From Caenibius tardaugens NBRC 16725 (lineage in GTDB: Bacteria > Pseudomonadota > Alphaproteobacteria > Sphingomonadales > Sphingomonadaceae), in NCBI RefSeq assembly GCF_003860345.1, contig NZ_CP034179.1, forward strand, positions 1,240,001-1,304,000: DNA of 64,000 bases, given 5' to 3'. The first letter of the stretch is position 1. The number at the start of each line of letters is the position of its first letter. The notes beneath the pieces were generated by a model. It was not told the origin of the DNA and searched no databases. It was given only the letters and a program-made list of their open reading frames with translations. Made by a program: the position numbers and the translations under genes. Below are positions 36,272-44,286 of this stretch, in pieces.

Positions 36272-36757
36272 TCAGGCGCGATCAAGCGCGTCGGGCTTGC
36301 CGTGCCAACCTTCCGGGTAATGGGAAATCAGTTCGGCATTCAGACGAAGATGGGCGAAACGCCATCGATCCTCGGCGGCGACGGCTCTCGCCACGTAATT
36401 CCCGCCGATCCAGTATGCCCGTCCGCTGGCGGCCGTCGCCGGTTCCCACAGCAGGAATGACACATCGGCAGAGGCGCCATCCTCGGACAGGTCTATCCGC
36501 GGGGACACAAGATAGTGGAGCGTCCAGCGGAAGCCGTTTTCCGCATTGCCCGCAACGCCATCGGCGATGCCGTCCGCGCCGTGCAGCGTGTCATAATGAT
36601 CGATCTTGAAGATCGCATCCTGTGTAAACAGCCCCCGCAGCGCGCTGGCGGACGGGCCGCTGTCGAACGCCTGTCCCAGATCGCTGATCAGCCTTGTGAT
36701 CGCGCGCTCGGCTTCCAGACGGGCAACACGCAATGCGAGGTCGATTGAGTGTACCAT
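36272..36757 (-). CDS. SnoaL-like / NTF2-fold protein of Rieske cassette A
   Basis: 161 residues: an opening helix (LRVARLEAERAITRLISDLGQAFDSG), LFTQDAIFKIDHYDTLHG, and strands ending in YWIGGNYVARAVAAEDRWRFAHLRLNAELIS. It has the NTF2 cone pattern typical of SnoaL-like proteins and of ring-hydroxylating dioxygenase beta subunits. It lies 38 bases upstream of the Rieske alpha gene on the same strand. ATG 36757 is preferred because longer reading would overlap the end of the TonB receptor gene. It is only distantly similar to its counterpart at 41174. Confidence 0.75.
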   Translation of the reverse strand: MVHSIDLALRVARLEAERAITRLISDLGQAFDSGPSASALRGLFTQDAIFKIDHYDTLHGADGIADGVAGNAENGFRWTLHYLVSPRIDLSEDGASADVSFLLWEPATAASGRAYWIGGNYVARAVAAEDRWRFAHLRLNAELISHYPEGWHGKPDALDRA

Positions 36758-36818
36758 GGCGAGGTATTCCCCTTTCAGGTGCGGGCGGACCCTTTCGAGC
36801 CCGCCCGCTCCGCTCCCG

Positions 36819-39221
36819 TCAGAATTTGTATCCCGCGCTGAGATACCATTCGCGAGGACGCCCATAGACGCCTTCGATGATGCCGCCGAAGGAGTCGGCA
36901 TAACCCGATCCAAGATAGACTTCCTTGGTCAGGTTCTTGACACCGAGGTTGACGGACCAGTGGTTATCCGTGTCGGTAAACCCGATCGACGCGTTGACGA
37001 GGTGATAGCCGTCCTGAACCAGTTCAGGCGTGTTGACCGCATCGTTGTAGACGCGCGAACGATACGACCAGTCCACACGGGGCGTCAGCTTGCCGAGGCC
37101 CTCCAGTTCGAACGCGTAGGAAACGCCCGCGCTCAGGGTCCATTTGGGGGCATTCTGCAAATGGGTGTCTGTCGTCACACCCGCATTCAGCGCGCGAATG
37201 TCCACCTTGCGGTATTTCGCATCGAGATAGCCCAGACCTGCTTCGATCCGCAGCGCGTCGGTCGGCTGAGCCTGCAGTTCGAGTTCGACCCCCCTGATCC
37301 GCGCCTTGGCGGCATTCTGGATGATCGGCGCGAAGCCGAGTGTCGGATCGTTCACCGTGATCTGCAAATTGCCGTAATTGTTCTGGAAGACAGCCGCGTT
37401 GATACGCAACCGGCGATTGAACAGGTCGGTCTTGATCCCTGCTTCGAACGTCTCGCTCGTTTCAGGCTGGAACGAGGGGATAAAGGCAAACGGCGGGAAC
37501 ACGCGCTGGGTAAAGCCACCGCCCTTGAAGCCCTTGGAATAGGACAGATAGGTCAGAACCTCGGGGCTCCAGCGATAGGAAAGGCTGGCCATGGGCGTCC
37601 AGGCGCGATCCTTGATCGTTGCGGTCTGGCCAAGCGGGCCCATCAGGGGATCGCCGTTCTGCAGGCCCGAGCCGTCGGGATTGAAGGGTGCGCCCGTGAG
37701 GAACCCTGCTTCGAGGACGTATTGGTTGGCGTTGTTGAACGTCTTCTGATCTTCCGTCCAACGGATACCTGCCGTCAGGTTCAGATCGTCGACGATTTCA
37801 TAGGTTGCCTGACCGAAGACCGCGTAGCTTTTGCCTTTCAGCACAGCGCCGCTCATGAACACCGCATCGACGATATTGACGAGATCCTTGTGGTTGCCGC
37901 TCTCGCTCGAATAATAGCCGCCGATCAACCAGTTCAAACGTTTGTCGAGCGCTTCGCCGCCGAGCTGCAGTTCCTGACTGAACTGGTCCTGCCGCCAGTC
38001 GCTGTTGGTCTGCACGATCGAGGCCGGGCTGTGGTCCGAATCGCGCGTCCAGAAACCGGTTACTTTGCGATAGGCAGTGATCGACTTGAACGTCACAGCA
38101 TCCGACAGCTTCCATTCGAGGATGCCGGAAATGCCCCAGATATTCAGATCGGATGCCGATTGATAGGGGCGGCGGCTGGTCGTGTTGAACGGGCCCGAAA
38201 TGGCGCTGAACGTGCCGCCGTGACGATAGGGGGCAAGTGCCCACTGGCTGTTGTAGCAACGCTGGTCGGACAATCTGGCGGCATTTGTGAGGTCTGTGCA
38301 AATCGCACCCGCGCCTGAGAAGGCAGCATTCCAGACTGCAGCAGCCGGGGCATTCTCGTTCGCGTGGAGCAGCACATTGGGTGCCGATTCCTCGCGCGAA
38401 CGCGATCCGTCGACAGCGATATCGATGCTGACGTCGCTGGACGGTTCGAGCCGGAGTGCGAAGCGACCTGCCAGCTGGTTGGTATCACCCAGGTCCGGCG
38501 CGCCGGGGACAACCCCTTTCACATAGCCATCGCGGTTATGATAAAAACCGGAAAAGCTCGTGTAGATACCTTCGGCCAGAGGGATATCGATCGATCCCTT
38601 CACCTGAACGCGATTGTAGCTGCCGGTGGTGACATCGAGGCTGCCCGAGAGGACATTACCGGGCTTTTTGGTGGTGACGCTGACCGCGCCGCCAATCGTG
38701 TTGCGGCCGAACAGCGTGCCCTGCGGCCCACGCAGCACTTCGATCCGTTCGACGTTCAGCACGTCGAGCACATTGCCCACGCCACGCGAGATATAGACGC
38801 CGTCGAGGTAGAGACCGACGCCCGGGTCGGCAGACAACTGGTAATCGTTCTGGCCGATACCGCGAATAAAGATGGCCGCGGTCGCGTTGCTGGCAGAGAC
38901 CGGCACGGAACTGTTGAATTTTACGTTCGGTGTGAAGTCACCGATCTGGGTCACGTTGTCGAGACCACGGGCCGCGATACTTTCCCCCGAAACAGCGGAA
39001 ATCGCGATAGGCGTGTCCTGCAACGATTCCTGACGACGTCGTGCCGTCACGACAATATCCTGGATGCCGCCGCCGCTTTCGGCCTGCGGTTCGGATGCAG
39101 TATCCTGCGCGGATGCGGCCGGCGCCATGAAAAGAAGACCTGCGGCAGATGCACCCGTTAGCAGCCCTACTCGCCACCACCGGTCATTCTTGCGCGCACC
39201 ATTGCTCTTGCTGTCGTACAT
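36819..39221 (-). CDS. TonB-dependent receptor between the two Rieske cassettes
   Basis: 800 residues. Signal peptide about 1-40 ending APAASAQD, a TonB-box-like DIVVTARRR, and the plug domain (DTPIAISAVSGESIAARG, IFIRGIGQNDYQ, ERIEVLRGPQGTLFGRNTIGGA). The 22-strand barrel closes with GGIIEGVYGRPREWYLSAGYKF. Sphingomonads use many such receptors to bring in poorly permeable substrates. The position between two Rieske oxygenase cassettes points to the aromatic substrate of those enzymes. AGGGGAG lies 5 bases before ATG 39221, deciding against longer in-frame starts. Confidence 0.93.
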   Translation of the reverse strand: MYDSKSNGARKNDRWWRVGLLTGASAAGLLFMAPAASAQDTASEPQAESGGGIQDIVVTARRRQESLQDTPIAISAVSGESIAARGLDNVTQIGDFTPNVKFNSSVPVSASNATAAIFIRGIGQNDYQLSADPGVGLYLDGVYISRGVGNVLDVLNVERIEVLRGPQGTLFGRNTIGGAVSVTTKKPGNVLSGSLDVTTGSYNRVQVKGSIDIPLAEGIYTSFSGFYHNRDGYVKGVVPGAPDLGDTNQLAGRFALRLEPSSDVSIDIAVDGSRSREESAPNVLLHANENAPAAAVWNAAFSGAGAICTDLTNAARLSDQRCYNSQWALAPYRHGGTFSAISGPFNTTSRRPYQSASDLNIWGISGILEWKLSDAVTFKSITAYRKVTGFWTRDSDHSPASIVQTNSDWRQDQFSQELQLGGEALDKRLNWLIGGYYSSESGNHKDLVNIVDAVFMSGAVLKGKSYAVFGQATYEIVDDLNLTAGIRWTEDQKTFNNANQYVLEAGFLTGAPFNPDGSGLQNGDPLMGPLGQTATIKDRAWTPMASLSYRWSPEVLTYLSYSKGFKGGGFTQRVFPPFAFIPSFQPETSETFEAGIKTDLFNRRLRINAAVFQNNYGNLQITVNDPTLGFAPIIQNAAKARIRGVELELQAQPTDALRIEAGLGYLDAKYRKVDIRALNAGVTTDTHLQNAPKWTLSAGVSYAFELEGLGKLTPRVDWSYRSRVYNDAVNTPELVQDGYHLVNASIGFTDTDNHWSVNLGVKNLTKEVYLGSGYADSFGGIIEGVYGRPREWYLSAGYKF

Positions 39222-39580
39222 GTTGCTCCCCTTAGTCATATGGTCTCGCCCAGGTTTGGACGTATGGCCTGCCGGGTCGATGCTGTTGTTTGCATCGGTA
39301 TTATCAGTGCATGGCACGCCATCGATGCTTAAAAGACTGTATAAGGCCTTTCCCGACTATCCTGATCTCGCTGCGACCATCCCCTCGCTGCTATCGACTG
39401 TGCGGAAAATGCAGACCTGAAATATGGCGGCAATCCGCGCACAATATTTCTTGCAGGTGCAGGCTAACATGCACGGGCGCGGGCTAGCGGCAACAAGCCC
39501 CCCACCCCCACAATATAACGCATTGGGTTTCGGCAACGCCTTGCGAGAGCCGGAAACGATTGCGTGAACGGGAGTGAATT
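39222..39580. other. Divergent promoter gap between TonB receptor and Rieske cassette B
   Basis: 359 bases without a gene. Short palindromes are present (for example GTGC-ATG-GCAC near 39306) but no ATAC-N7-GTAT site and no confident -35/-10 pair. The region should hold promoters for both the receptor and the oxygenase cassette, probably under the nearby AraC or LysR regulators. Confidence 0.5.
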
Positions 39581-40777
39581 ATGTCAGAAACGGTGCATCG
39601 CTGGATGGAGCAATATCCGGAACTTGGCTCCGGGCCGATCTCCACCGAGCCTTATATCTCACCGGAATGGTATGAGCGGGAAAAAGAAAAGATCTTTCAC
39701 AAGGTCTGGCTCTGCGTAGGGCGCGAGAACGAGCTGCCCAAAGTCGGCGATTACAAAGTCAAGCGTCTGGCAGCAGCCGATACGTCGGTGATTATCGTCC
39801 GCGCCAAAGACGGCAAGATCCGCGCTTTCCACAACGCCTGCGCCCATCGCGGCAACACGGTGATCACCGAAACCGGTGAGGAAACCTATGGTGGCTCCAA
39901 GGCCGCGATCATGACCTGCCGGTTTCATGGCTGGGTTTATGATGCGGAAGGCCAGTTGAAGCAGGTTCCCAGCGAACAGCGTTTCTATGACTGTTTCTCG
40001 AAAGAGAAGAACGGTCTTACTCCGGTCCATCTCGATACGTGGCAGGGTTTCCTGTTCGTCAACGTAGCGGAGCAGCCGGAAACCACCCTGGCGGAATTCC
40101 TGGGTGAATACGCAAACCATTTCAACGGTTTTCCGTTCGATGAACTCGATTTCGGATTCACCTACTACACTTATGTCGACTGCAACTGGAAAGTCGCACA
40201 CGACGCGTTCGCCGAAGCCTACCATGTCGACACCATTCATGCCGGGTCGTTCCCGAATGTGTTCTCGACCGGCCTTCAGAACGTCAAGCTGATGGGTCCG
40301 CACCGCACCTGTGCCGTTTGCCTGACGCTCGGCGCAAAACCGACGCCTGTCTCGGGGATCGCCAATGGTCTGGCTGGTGCATCGCTGGTTTCGCAACGCG
40401 GGGAATCGATGCTTCCGCCTGCAATCAATCCCGACAAGCGGGATGATTTCGCCTTCGAACTCAGCGTGCTGTTCCCGAATACACTGCTGCATATCTCGGA
40501 AGGCATCTGGTTCACCCACCAGTTCTGGCCGATCGCCCATAACAAAACGCTGTGGGAAGGCCGTTACTACGTGAAGGCCCCGACCACGCATTCGCAACGC
40601 TGGGCCATCGAACATGCGATGACATTGCAGCGCAATGCCTGGCTCGAAGATACCGCGACGATGGAAGACACCCAGCGCGCCATGCAATCGCGCGCCAAGG
40701 TCGAACAACATCTCCAGGACGACGAAATCCTGATCCGACACGGTGCCGTGGTCGTCGATCAGTTCGTCAACGCGTAA
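39581..40777 (+). CDS. Rieske non-heme iron oxygenase alpha subunit, copy B
   Basis: 398 residues. Rieske ligands C87/H89 (CAHRGN) and C113/H116 (CRFHGW); iron ligands H215 and H220 (EAYHVDTIHAG) and D357 in LEDTATMED. It is clearly a paralogue of the copy at 34995-36233, sharing NPGDYKV/KVGDYKV, NWKVAH, INP.KRDDF, FTHQFWP and the C-terminal LIRH segment. The divergence suggests a different substrate or a different site on one substrate. It heads an operon with the ELYGG protein, a SnoaL-like protein and a Rieske ferredoxin. GGAGTG precedes the ATG. Confidence 0.93.
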   Translation: MSETVHRWMEQYPELGSGPISTEPYISPEWYEREKEKIFHKVWLCVGRENELPKVGDYKVKRLAAADTSVIIVRAKDGKIRAFHNACAHRGNTVITETGEETYGGSKAAIMTCRFHGWVYDAEGQLKQVPSEQRFYDCFSKEKNGLTPVHLDTWQGFLFVNVAEQPETTLAEFLGEYANHFNGFPFDELDFGFTYYTYVDCNWKVAHDAFAEAYHVDTIHAGSFPNVFSTGLQNVKLMGPHRTCAVCLTLGAKPTPVSGIANGLAGASLVSQRGESMLPPAINPDKRDDFAFELSVLFPNTLLHISEGIWFTHQFWPIAHNKTLWEGRYYVKAPTTHSQRWAIEHAMTLQRNAWLEDTATMEDTQRAMQSRAKVEQHLQDDEILIRHGAVVVDQFVNA

Positions 40778-40791
40778 GAGGATTGAAGCCC

Positions 40792-41160
40792 ATGACGAAC
40801 AAGAGTTTGCCACCCGAATTCGCCGATCTTGCCCCGTTTCTCGACTGGGCACTGGCAACGGCCGACGAACGGTACGCCTACCGGCGCAATGCCAGCCGTG
40901 CCGAATTGAAAGCCTTCTATGACGCGATCCTGCCGCGTACCGAAGCCATTCTGGCACTGGTCGACCAGTATCCGCTGGGGGCTTTGCCCGAAGAGTTGCA
41001 CCCGCTCTACCATCTGGTTCTGTCGCTGGCCGAAGTCGCGCCGCATATCGAACTTTATGGTGGCGCGCCGGGCGTACCCTATGCCTTCGATGAAACGCGC
41101 TTCGTCGCCACGCACGGTGCGCAGGACACCGCGCTTGGCCTGTCGCCGACAGCAGCCTGA
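40792..41160 (+). CDS. Small uncharacterised Rieske-associated protein, copy B (APHxELYGG family)
   Basis: 122 residues, homologous to 34645-34998: LPPEFADLAPFLDWALATADERYAYRR, a central helix ELKAFYDAILPRTEAILALVDQ, and the signature AEVAPHIELYGGAPGVPYAFDETRFVATHG. No named domain. It begins 14 bases after the alpha-subunit stop with AGAGGA upstream. That both copies sit just behind a Rieske alpha gene is the main clue to function: partner, maturation factor or small structural subunit. The conserved His, Glu and Asp could bind metal, but that is a guess. Confidence 0.8.
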   Translation: MTNKSLPPEFADLAPFLDWALATADERYAYRRNASRAELKAFYDAILPRTEAILALVDQYPLGALPEELHPLYHLVLSLAEVAPHIELYGGAPGVPYAFDETRFVATHGAQDTALGLSPTAA

Positions 41161-41173
41161 AAACGGGTCTGTT

Positions 41174-41650
41174 ATGACGGTGGAACAGCGGCTGGCCGCG
41201 CTGGAGGCACGGGCGGCTATTACCGACCTCGTATCGCGTTACGCGCTGGGTGCCGATCGTCGCAACGATCCGGCACTGATGGGGCCGCTGTTCGCGGCGG
41301 ACGGAAGCTGGTCTTCCGAAGGATTCGCCGCGCTTGAGGGACGCGAGGCGATCGCAGCCGGTCTGGCTGCGATCGCCGCCGACAAGGTGCTGTGGTCGAT
41401 CCATTTCATGGTCGCACCGGTCATCACACTTGCCGACACCGGCATGAGCGGCTCCTGCCAGTGGTACCTGTGGGAACTCTGCACGATGCAAACGGATGAA
41501 GGCCCGCAAGATCAATGGCTGGGCGGATGGTACGATGCCACCGTCAGCAACACGGAGGACGGATGGAGATTTCAAACGGTAGTGCTCGATATACGGACGC
41601 AGGGGAACATCGCGCCCCCGCTGTTCCTGAAGAAGTCGGCGGCGGGCTGA
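41174..41650 (+). CDS. SnoaL-like / NTF2-fold protein of Rieske cassette B
   Basis: 158 residues. EQRLAALEARAAITDLVSRYALGADRRN followed by LMGPLFAADGSWSSEGF is the standard SnoaL_4-type opening, and the C-terminal strands include WLGGWYDATVSNTEDGWRFQTVVLDI. It may act as a beta-subunit-like partner of the oxygenase, or process its product. The stop shares a base with the ferredoxin start (TGATG). Compared with the cassette A counterpart the gene order is changed: here the SnoaL gene follows rather than precedes the alpha subunit. Confidence 0.78.
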   Translation: MTVEQRLAALEARAAITDLVSRYALGADRRNDPALMGPLFAADGSWSSEGFAALEGREAIAAGLAAIAADKVLWSIHFMVAPVITLADTGMSGSCQWYLWELCTMQTDEGPQDQWLGGWYDATVSNTEDGWRFQTVVLDIRTQGNIAPPLFLKKSAAG

Positions 41651-41952
41651 TGGAACGGCTCTGTGCCTCGTCCGACGTTCCGGAAGGAGAAGTCTTTCAG
41701 GTCGATCTTGGCGATGGGCGCGTGCTTGCCGTCTATCGGTTTGAGGATGCGGTCTTCGCCACCGACGATCTGTGTTCGCATGGCGATGCCTCGCTCGCCG
41801 ATGGCGAAATCGAGGATGGCAAGATCGTGTGCCCCTATCACCTCGGATCATTCTGCATCAAAACGGGCGAGCCGACCGGCGCGCCCTGTTCTGTGCCGAT
41901 CAAAACCTATCAGGTTGAAGAGATCGATGGCGAGATAATGCTGATCGCCTGA
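41650..41952 (+). CDS. Rieske-type [2Fe-2S] ferredoxin
   Basis: 100 residues. Cluster ligands are in CSHGDASL and CPYHLGSFCIKTGEP, the two-Cys two-His set of BphF-like ferredoxins. It would carry electrons from a flavoprotein reductase to the Rieske alpha subunit(s). It is the only electron-transfer gene intact in the area: the reductase at 44287 is truncated, and cassette A has no ferredoxin, so this protein may serve both oxygenases. A strong terminator follows. Confidence 0.92.
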   Translation: MERLCASSDVPEGEVFQVDLGDGRVLAVYRFEDAVFATDDLCSHGDASLADGEIEDGKIVCPYHLGSFCIKTGEPTGAPCSVPIKTYQVEEIDGEIMLIA

Positions 41953-41978
41953 ACCAGCCACCTGTCTCCCAGCCTTGA

Positions 41979-42003
41979 CCCGCCGGTTTCCGGCGGGTTT
42001 TTT
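41979..42003. terminator. Rho-independent terminator after Rieske cassette B
   Basis: An 8-base stem CCCGCCGG/CCGGCGGG with loop TTT and a run of six T's. It lies between the ferredoxin gene and the convergent AraC gene. Confidence 0.88.
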
Positions 42004-42009
42004 GTCGGG

Positions 42010-43041
42010 TCAGTTGGAACGCAGCGTTTCCGAGGGTCTTTCGCCGTACCGCTCGAAATAATCGCGCGCAAACTTGCTGAGATGCGTAAACCCGCAAGCC
42101 AACGCGACATTCGTGACCGATACACAGGATTCCGCGCCGCTCTGCAGCATGGTCCGTGCCATCGTCAGCCGGTAATTCTTCAGATATCCCATGGGGGTCG
42201 TATCGCGGAACCGGCGGAACCCCGCATGCAGAGAACGCGCGCTCACGCCTGAAATCTCCACCATCTCGGCCAGACTGATCGGATCTTCCGCATGGGCGCG
42301 CACAAATTCCTCCACACGCCGCACGTAAAACGGCGCGGGCCCCGAAACAGAACCGTTGAACAGGTCGCTGTGATTGTGCGGCACCGCCACCAGCAGCAGG
42401 CGCTTGAGGGTATCCTCAATCGCGCCGCAGGTTCTGGGGTGGCTGTAACCGGGCAGCCCCATGTCCATATCATCGCATACGACCCGGATCATATGCGCGA
42501 ACGATGCGGCGGCCCCTTCCAACAGCACGGGCCGGGGCGAAAAGTGCAAGTCTCCCGGCCGAAAGCCCAATTCCTGCAGCAAGACACTGTCGAGGTCGCT
42601 TTTCGGAATTTTGACAGTGAAGTGCTTGTAACCCGCTTCGAAGGTTTGCCGGGTCCGGGCATTGGAACCCAGCACACACATCTGCCCCTGTTCAAGCACA
42701 AAGGTTTCGCCATCCTGGCTGATCTGCGCCCGCCCGGCGAGCGAGAACTGCACGAGATAGAGTTCTTCAACCGGCGGGATTGCCACCACGACCTGACCGT
42801 AGGGATTGCCATAATCGGTCGCATTGAATGTCAGCGTGCGCAGCATCGCCTGATTGTGGCGAAAGGCAATCGGCGGAACCCCGCCTTCCACTTGCAGATC
42901 ATGATCGCAAAGCATCGCGGACATGTGCGCATGCACCTCGTCGAGATTGTTGCTCTGCAATCGGGAGAAGGCATTGAGGGGTAGCGCGCTGCCGGTCCAT
43001 GCGCCCGTTTCAGGTATGGACCACGTACCAACATTAAACAT
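42010..43041 (-). CDS. AraC/XylS-family regulator
   Basis: 343 residues. An N-terminal AraC-binding-like beta domain (about 30-200) and a C-terminal double helix-turn-helix: ISLAEMVEISGVSARSLHAGFRRF and TNVALACGFTHLSKFARDYFERYGERPSETLR. The architecture is that of XylS/AntR/FeaR-like activators of aromatic catabolism. It is convergent with the Rieske cassette B operon and in line with the racemase-like gene upstream. It is the nearest candidate activator for the oxygenase cassettes. The ATG at 43041 has a weak GGG ribosome site. Confidence 0.9.
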   Translation of the reverse strand: MFNVGTWSIPETGAWTGSALPLNAFSRLQSNNLDEVHAHMSAMLCDHDLQVEGGVPPIAFRHNQAMLRTLTFNATDYGNPYGQVVVAIPPVEELYLVQFSLAGRAQISQDGETFVLEQGQMCVLGSNARTRQTFEAGYKHFTVKIPKSDLDSVLLQELGFRPGDLHFSPRPVLLEGAAASFAHMIRVVCDDMDMGLPGYSHPRTCGAIEDTLKRLLLVAVPHNHSDLFNGSVSGPAPFYVRRVEEFVRAHAEDPISLAEMVEISGVSARSLHAGFRRFRDTTPMGYLKNYRLTMARTMLQSGAESCVSVTNVALACGFTHLSKFARDYFERYGERPSETLRSN

Positions 43042-43057
43042 ACCCAGTTCCTTTTAT

Positions 43058-43798
43058 TCAGGACGCGTTACATGCCGCTTCGGTGCGAAATACTTGATCG
43101 ATCGTTTGCCGGGGTGCCTGATAGGCCCTCTTGCTGTGGCTCAGCCCCAGATCCAGAAGTGCCTCACAGGCTTTGAAGGCCACAAGTCCGGGATTAAGCA
43201 CGGGAACATCGAGCTGTTCCTGCAGGAATGCATGCGATTGATGCATGGTCGTGGAACCGAGCACCAGAACATCGGCCCCGTCTTCCTCGACGGCGCGCCG
43301 CGCCGCATCCAGCAACTGTGGGAACACGATGTCTTCCTTGCCCGAAAGCAGTTCTGCCGTATCGGGTGCGACACCGATCGAACGCACCGACGCAAGGCGC
43401 GCGGACAACCCGGTTTCCGCCAGAACCTTGTTATAGAGCCAGTTCCACCGATCCCACATGCTGATTATCGAAAAACGGCGCCCCAACTGGCTGGCCAGAT
43501 GATAGGTTGGCGCAGCGGTGCCGAGCACCGGAATGGCAAGACGTGAACGCAGCGCGGCAACGCCGGAATCGCTCATCGAGTTGACGCATACGGCGGAGAA
43601 CCCGTCCTCTTCGGCCTGCAACCCTGCATCAAGACAAAATGCATCGGCGATCGTGCCTTCGTAGACGGAATCCAGCGCCGATCCGCCACGCGCTGCACAA
43701 CAAAACTCAACGGAGAGATCAGGCCTTTGGAATTGTGCAGGAAATTGCGCCGCAAAAACCTGGAGAGCAGGCGCAGGAACCGGGACAGGCACAATCAT
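43058..43798 (-). CDS. Asp/Glu/hydantoin racemase-superfamily protein with one catalytic Cys
   Basis: About 246 residues. The fold is that of Asp/Glu racemases, hydantoin racemases and maleate isomerases. The first catalytic-cysteine loop is present (AVCVNSMSDSGVAALR). The second, normally LGC..M, reads VLGSTTMHQSH, so that Cys is Ser. Two-base racemisation therefore seems unlikely; an isomerase, decarboxylase or other activity is possible. The start is uncertain: ATG 43798 is used, but TTG at 43816 has a well-spaced GGAG. A LysR operator lies about 140 bases upstream. It is probably co-transcribed with the AraC gene 16 bases downstream. Confidence 0.75.
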   Translation of the reverse strand: MIVPVPVPAPALQVFAAQFPAQFQRPDLSVEFCCAARGGSALDSVYEGTIADAFCLDAGLQAEEDGFSAVCVNSMSDSGVAALRSRLAIPVLGTAAPTYHLASQLGRRFSIISMWDRWNWLYNKVLAETGLSARLASVRSIGVAPDTAELLSGKEDIVFPQLLDAARRAVEEDGADVLVLGSTTMHQSHAFLQEQLDVPVLNPGLVAFKACEALLDLGLSHSKRAYQAPRQTIDQVFRTEAACNAS

Positions 43799-44286
43799 TT
43801 TGATCCGTTTGGTCAATACGATACTCCAGATGCGCAAATAACACAGACCTAATGAGCCGCAGAATCAACCGAAACCGTGGTTCGCCTTAATTTGCCGCTG
43901 GTTACGCCCTGCCGTCAAATACCCTTTGGAATGCCATCTATACCTACCAAGTATATTGCCATTACGCCATTCGCATTGGCAGCAAAGAACAAGATTCTCG
44001 CCTTTTTTCAACAACGGCTGCGGTTTCGGGCTAGTCGGCCACAACCTTTCCTTGGGACAAGTGATCCGTCGCAGGATATCTGCGTCGTCGGTGCAATCAC
44101 CGCACTGCCCGGCGCGATGTCCCGACAGGGACCTGGCCATCGCAGAAGGGGCTCTAGGGATGCACTTGAAATAGCAGGGAAACACCCTCGCCCCACGTGA
44201 AGCCTGTCGCAGCCGAACGGCACCGGCATTCACACATTTCACCGACCACATGCCGGACAGCTTCACGGGCACGAAACGGACGCACC
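43799..44286. other. Gene-free region between racemase-like gene and reductase remnant
   Basis: A 488-base divergent gap, AT-rich between about 43915 and 44010. It contains the ATAC-N7-GTAT operator pair at 43919-43955. No convincing coding frame is present in either direction; the frames that exist continue into neighbouring genes in the wrong phase. Confidence 0.55.
43919..43955. promoter_or_regulatory. CatM/BenM-type LysR operator pair
   Basis: ATAC-CTACCAA-GTAT at 43940-43954 (with flanking T/A making TATAC...GTATA) matches the site before catB in 13 of 17 positions. A half-site ATAC followed 7 bases later by AATG starts 21 bases upstream at 43919, the same offset as site 1 and site 2 in Acinetobacter ben/cat promoters. 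It probably drives the racemase-AraC transcript or the reductase. Confidence 0.62.

Noticed and set aside
36606-38318. A 570-codon open frame opposite the TonB receptor
   Set aside because: Antisense shadow; the receptor on the other strand has clear plug and barrel motifs.
39659-41851. A 730-codon open frame on the minus strand opposite Rieske cassette B
   Set aside because: It is antisense to four well-supported genes, has no domain sense and is rich in Arg/His/Pro, as expected for a GC-rich shadow frame.
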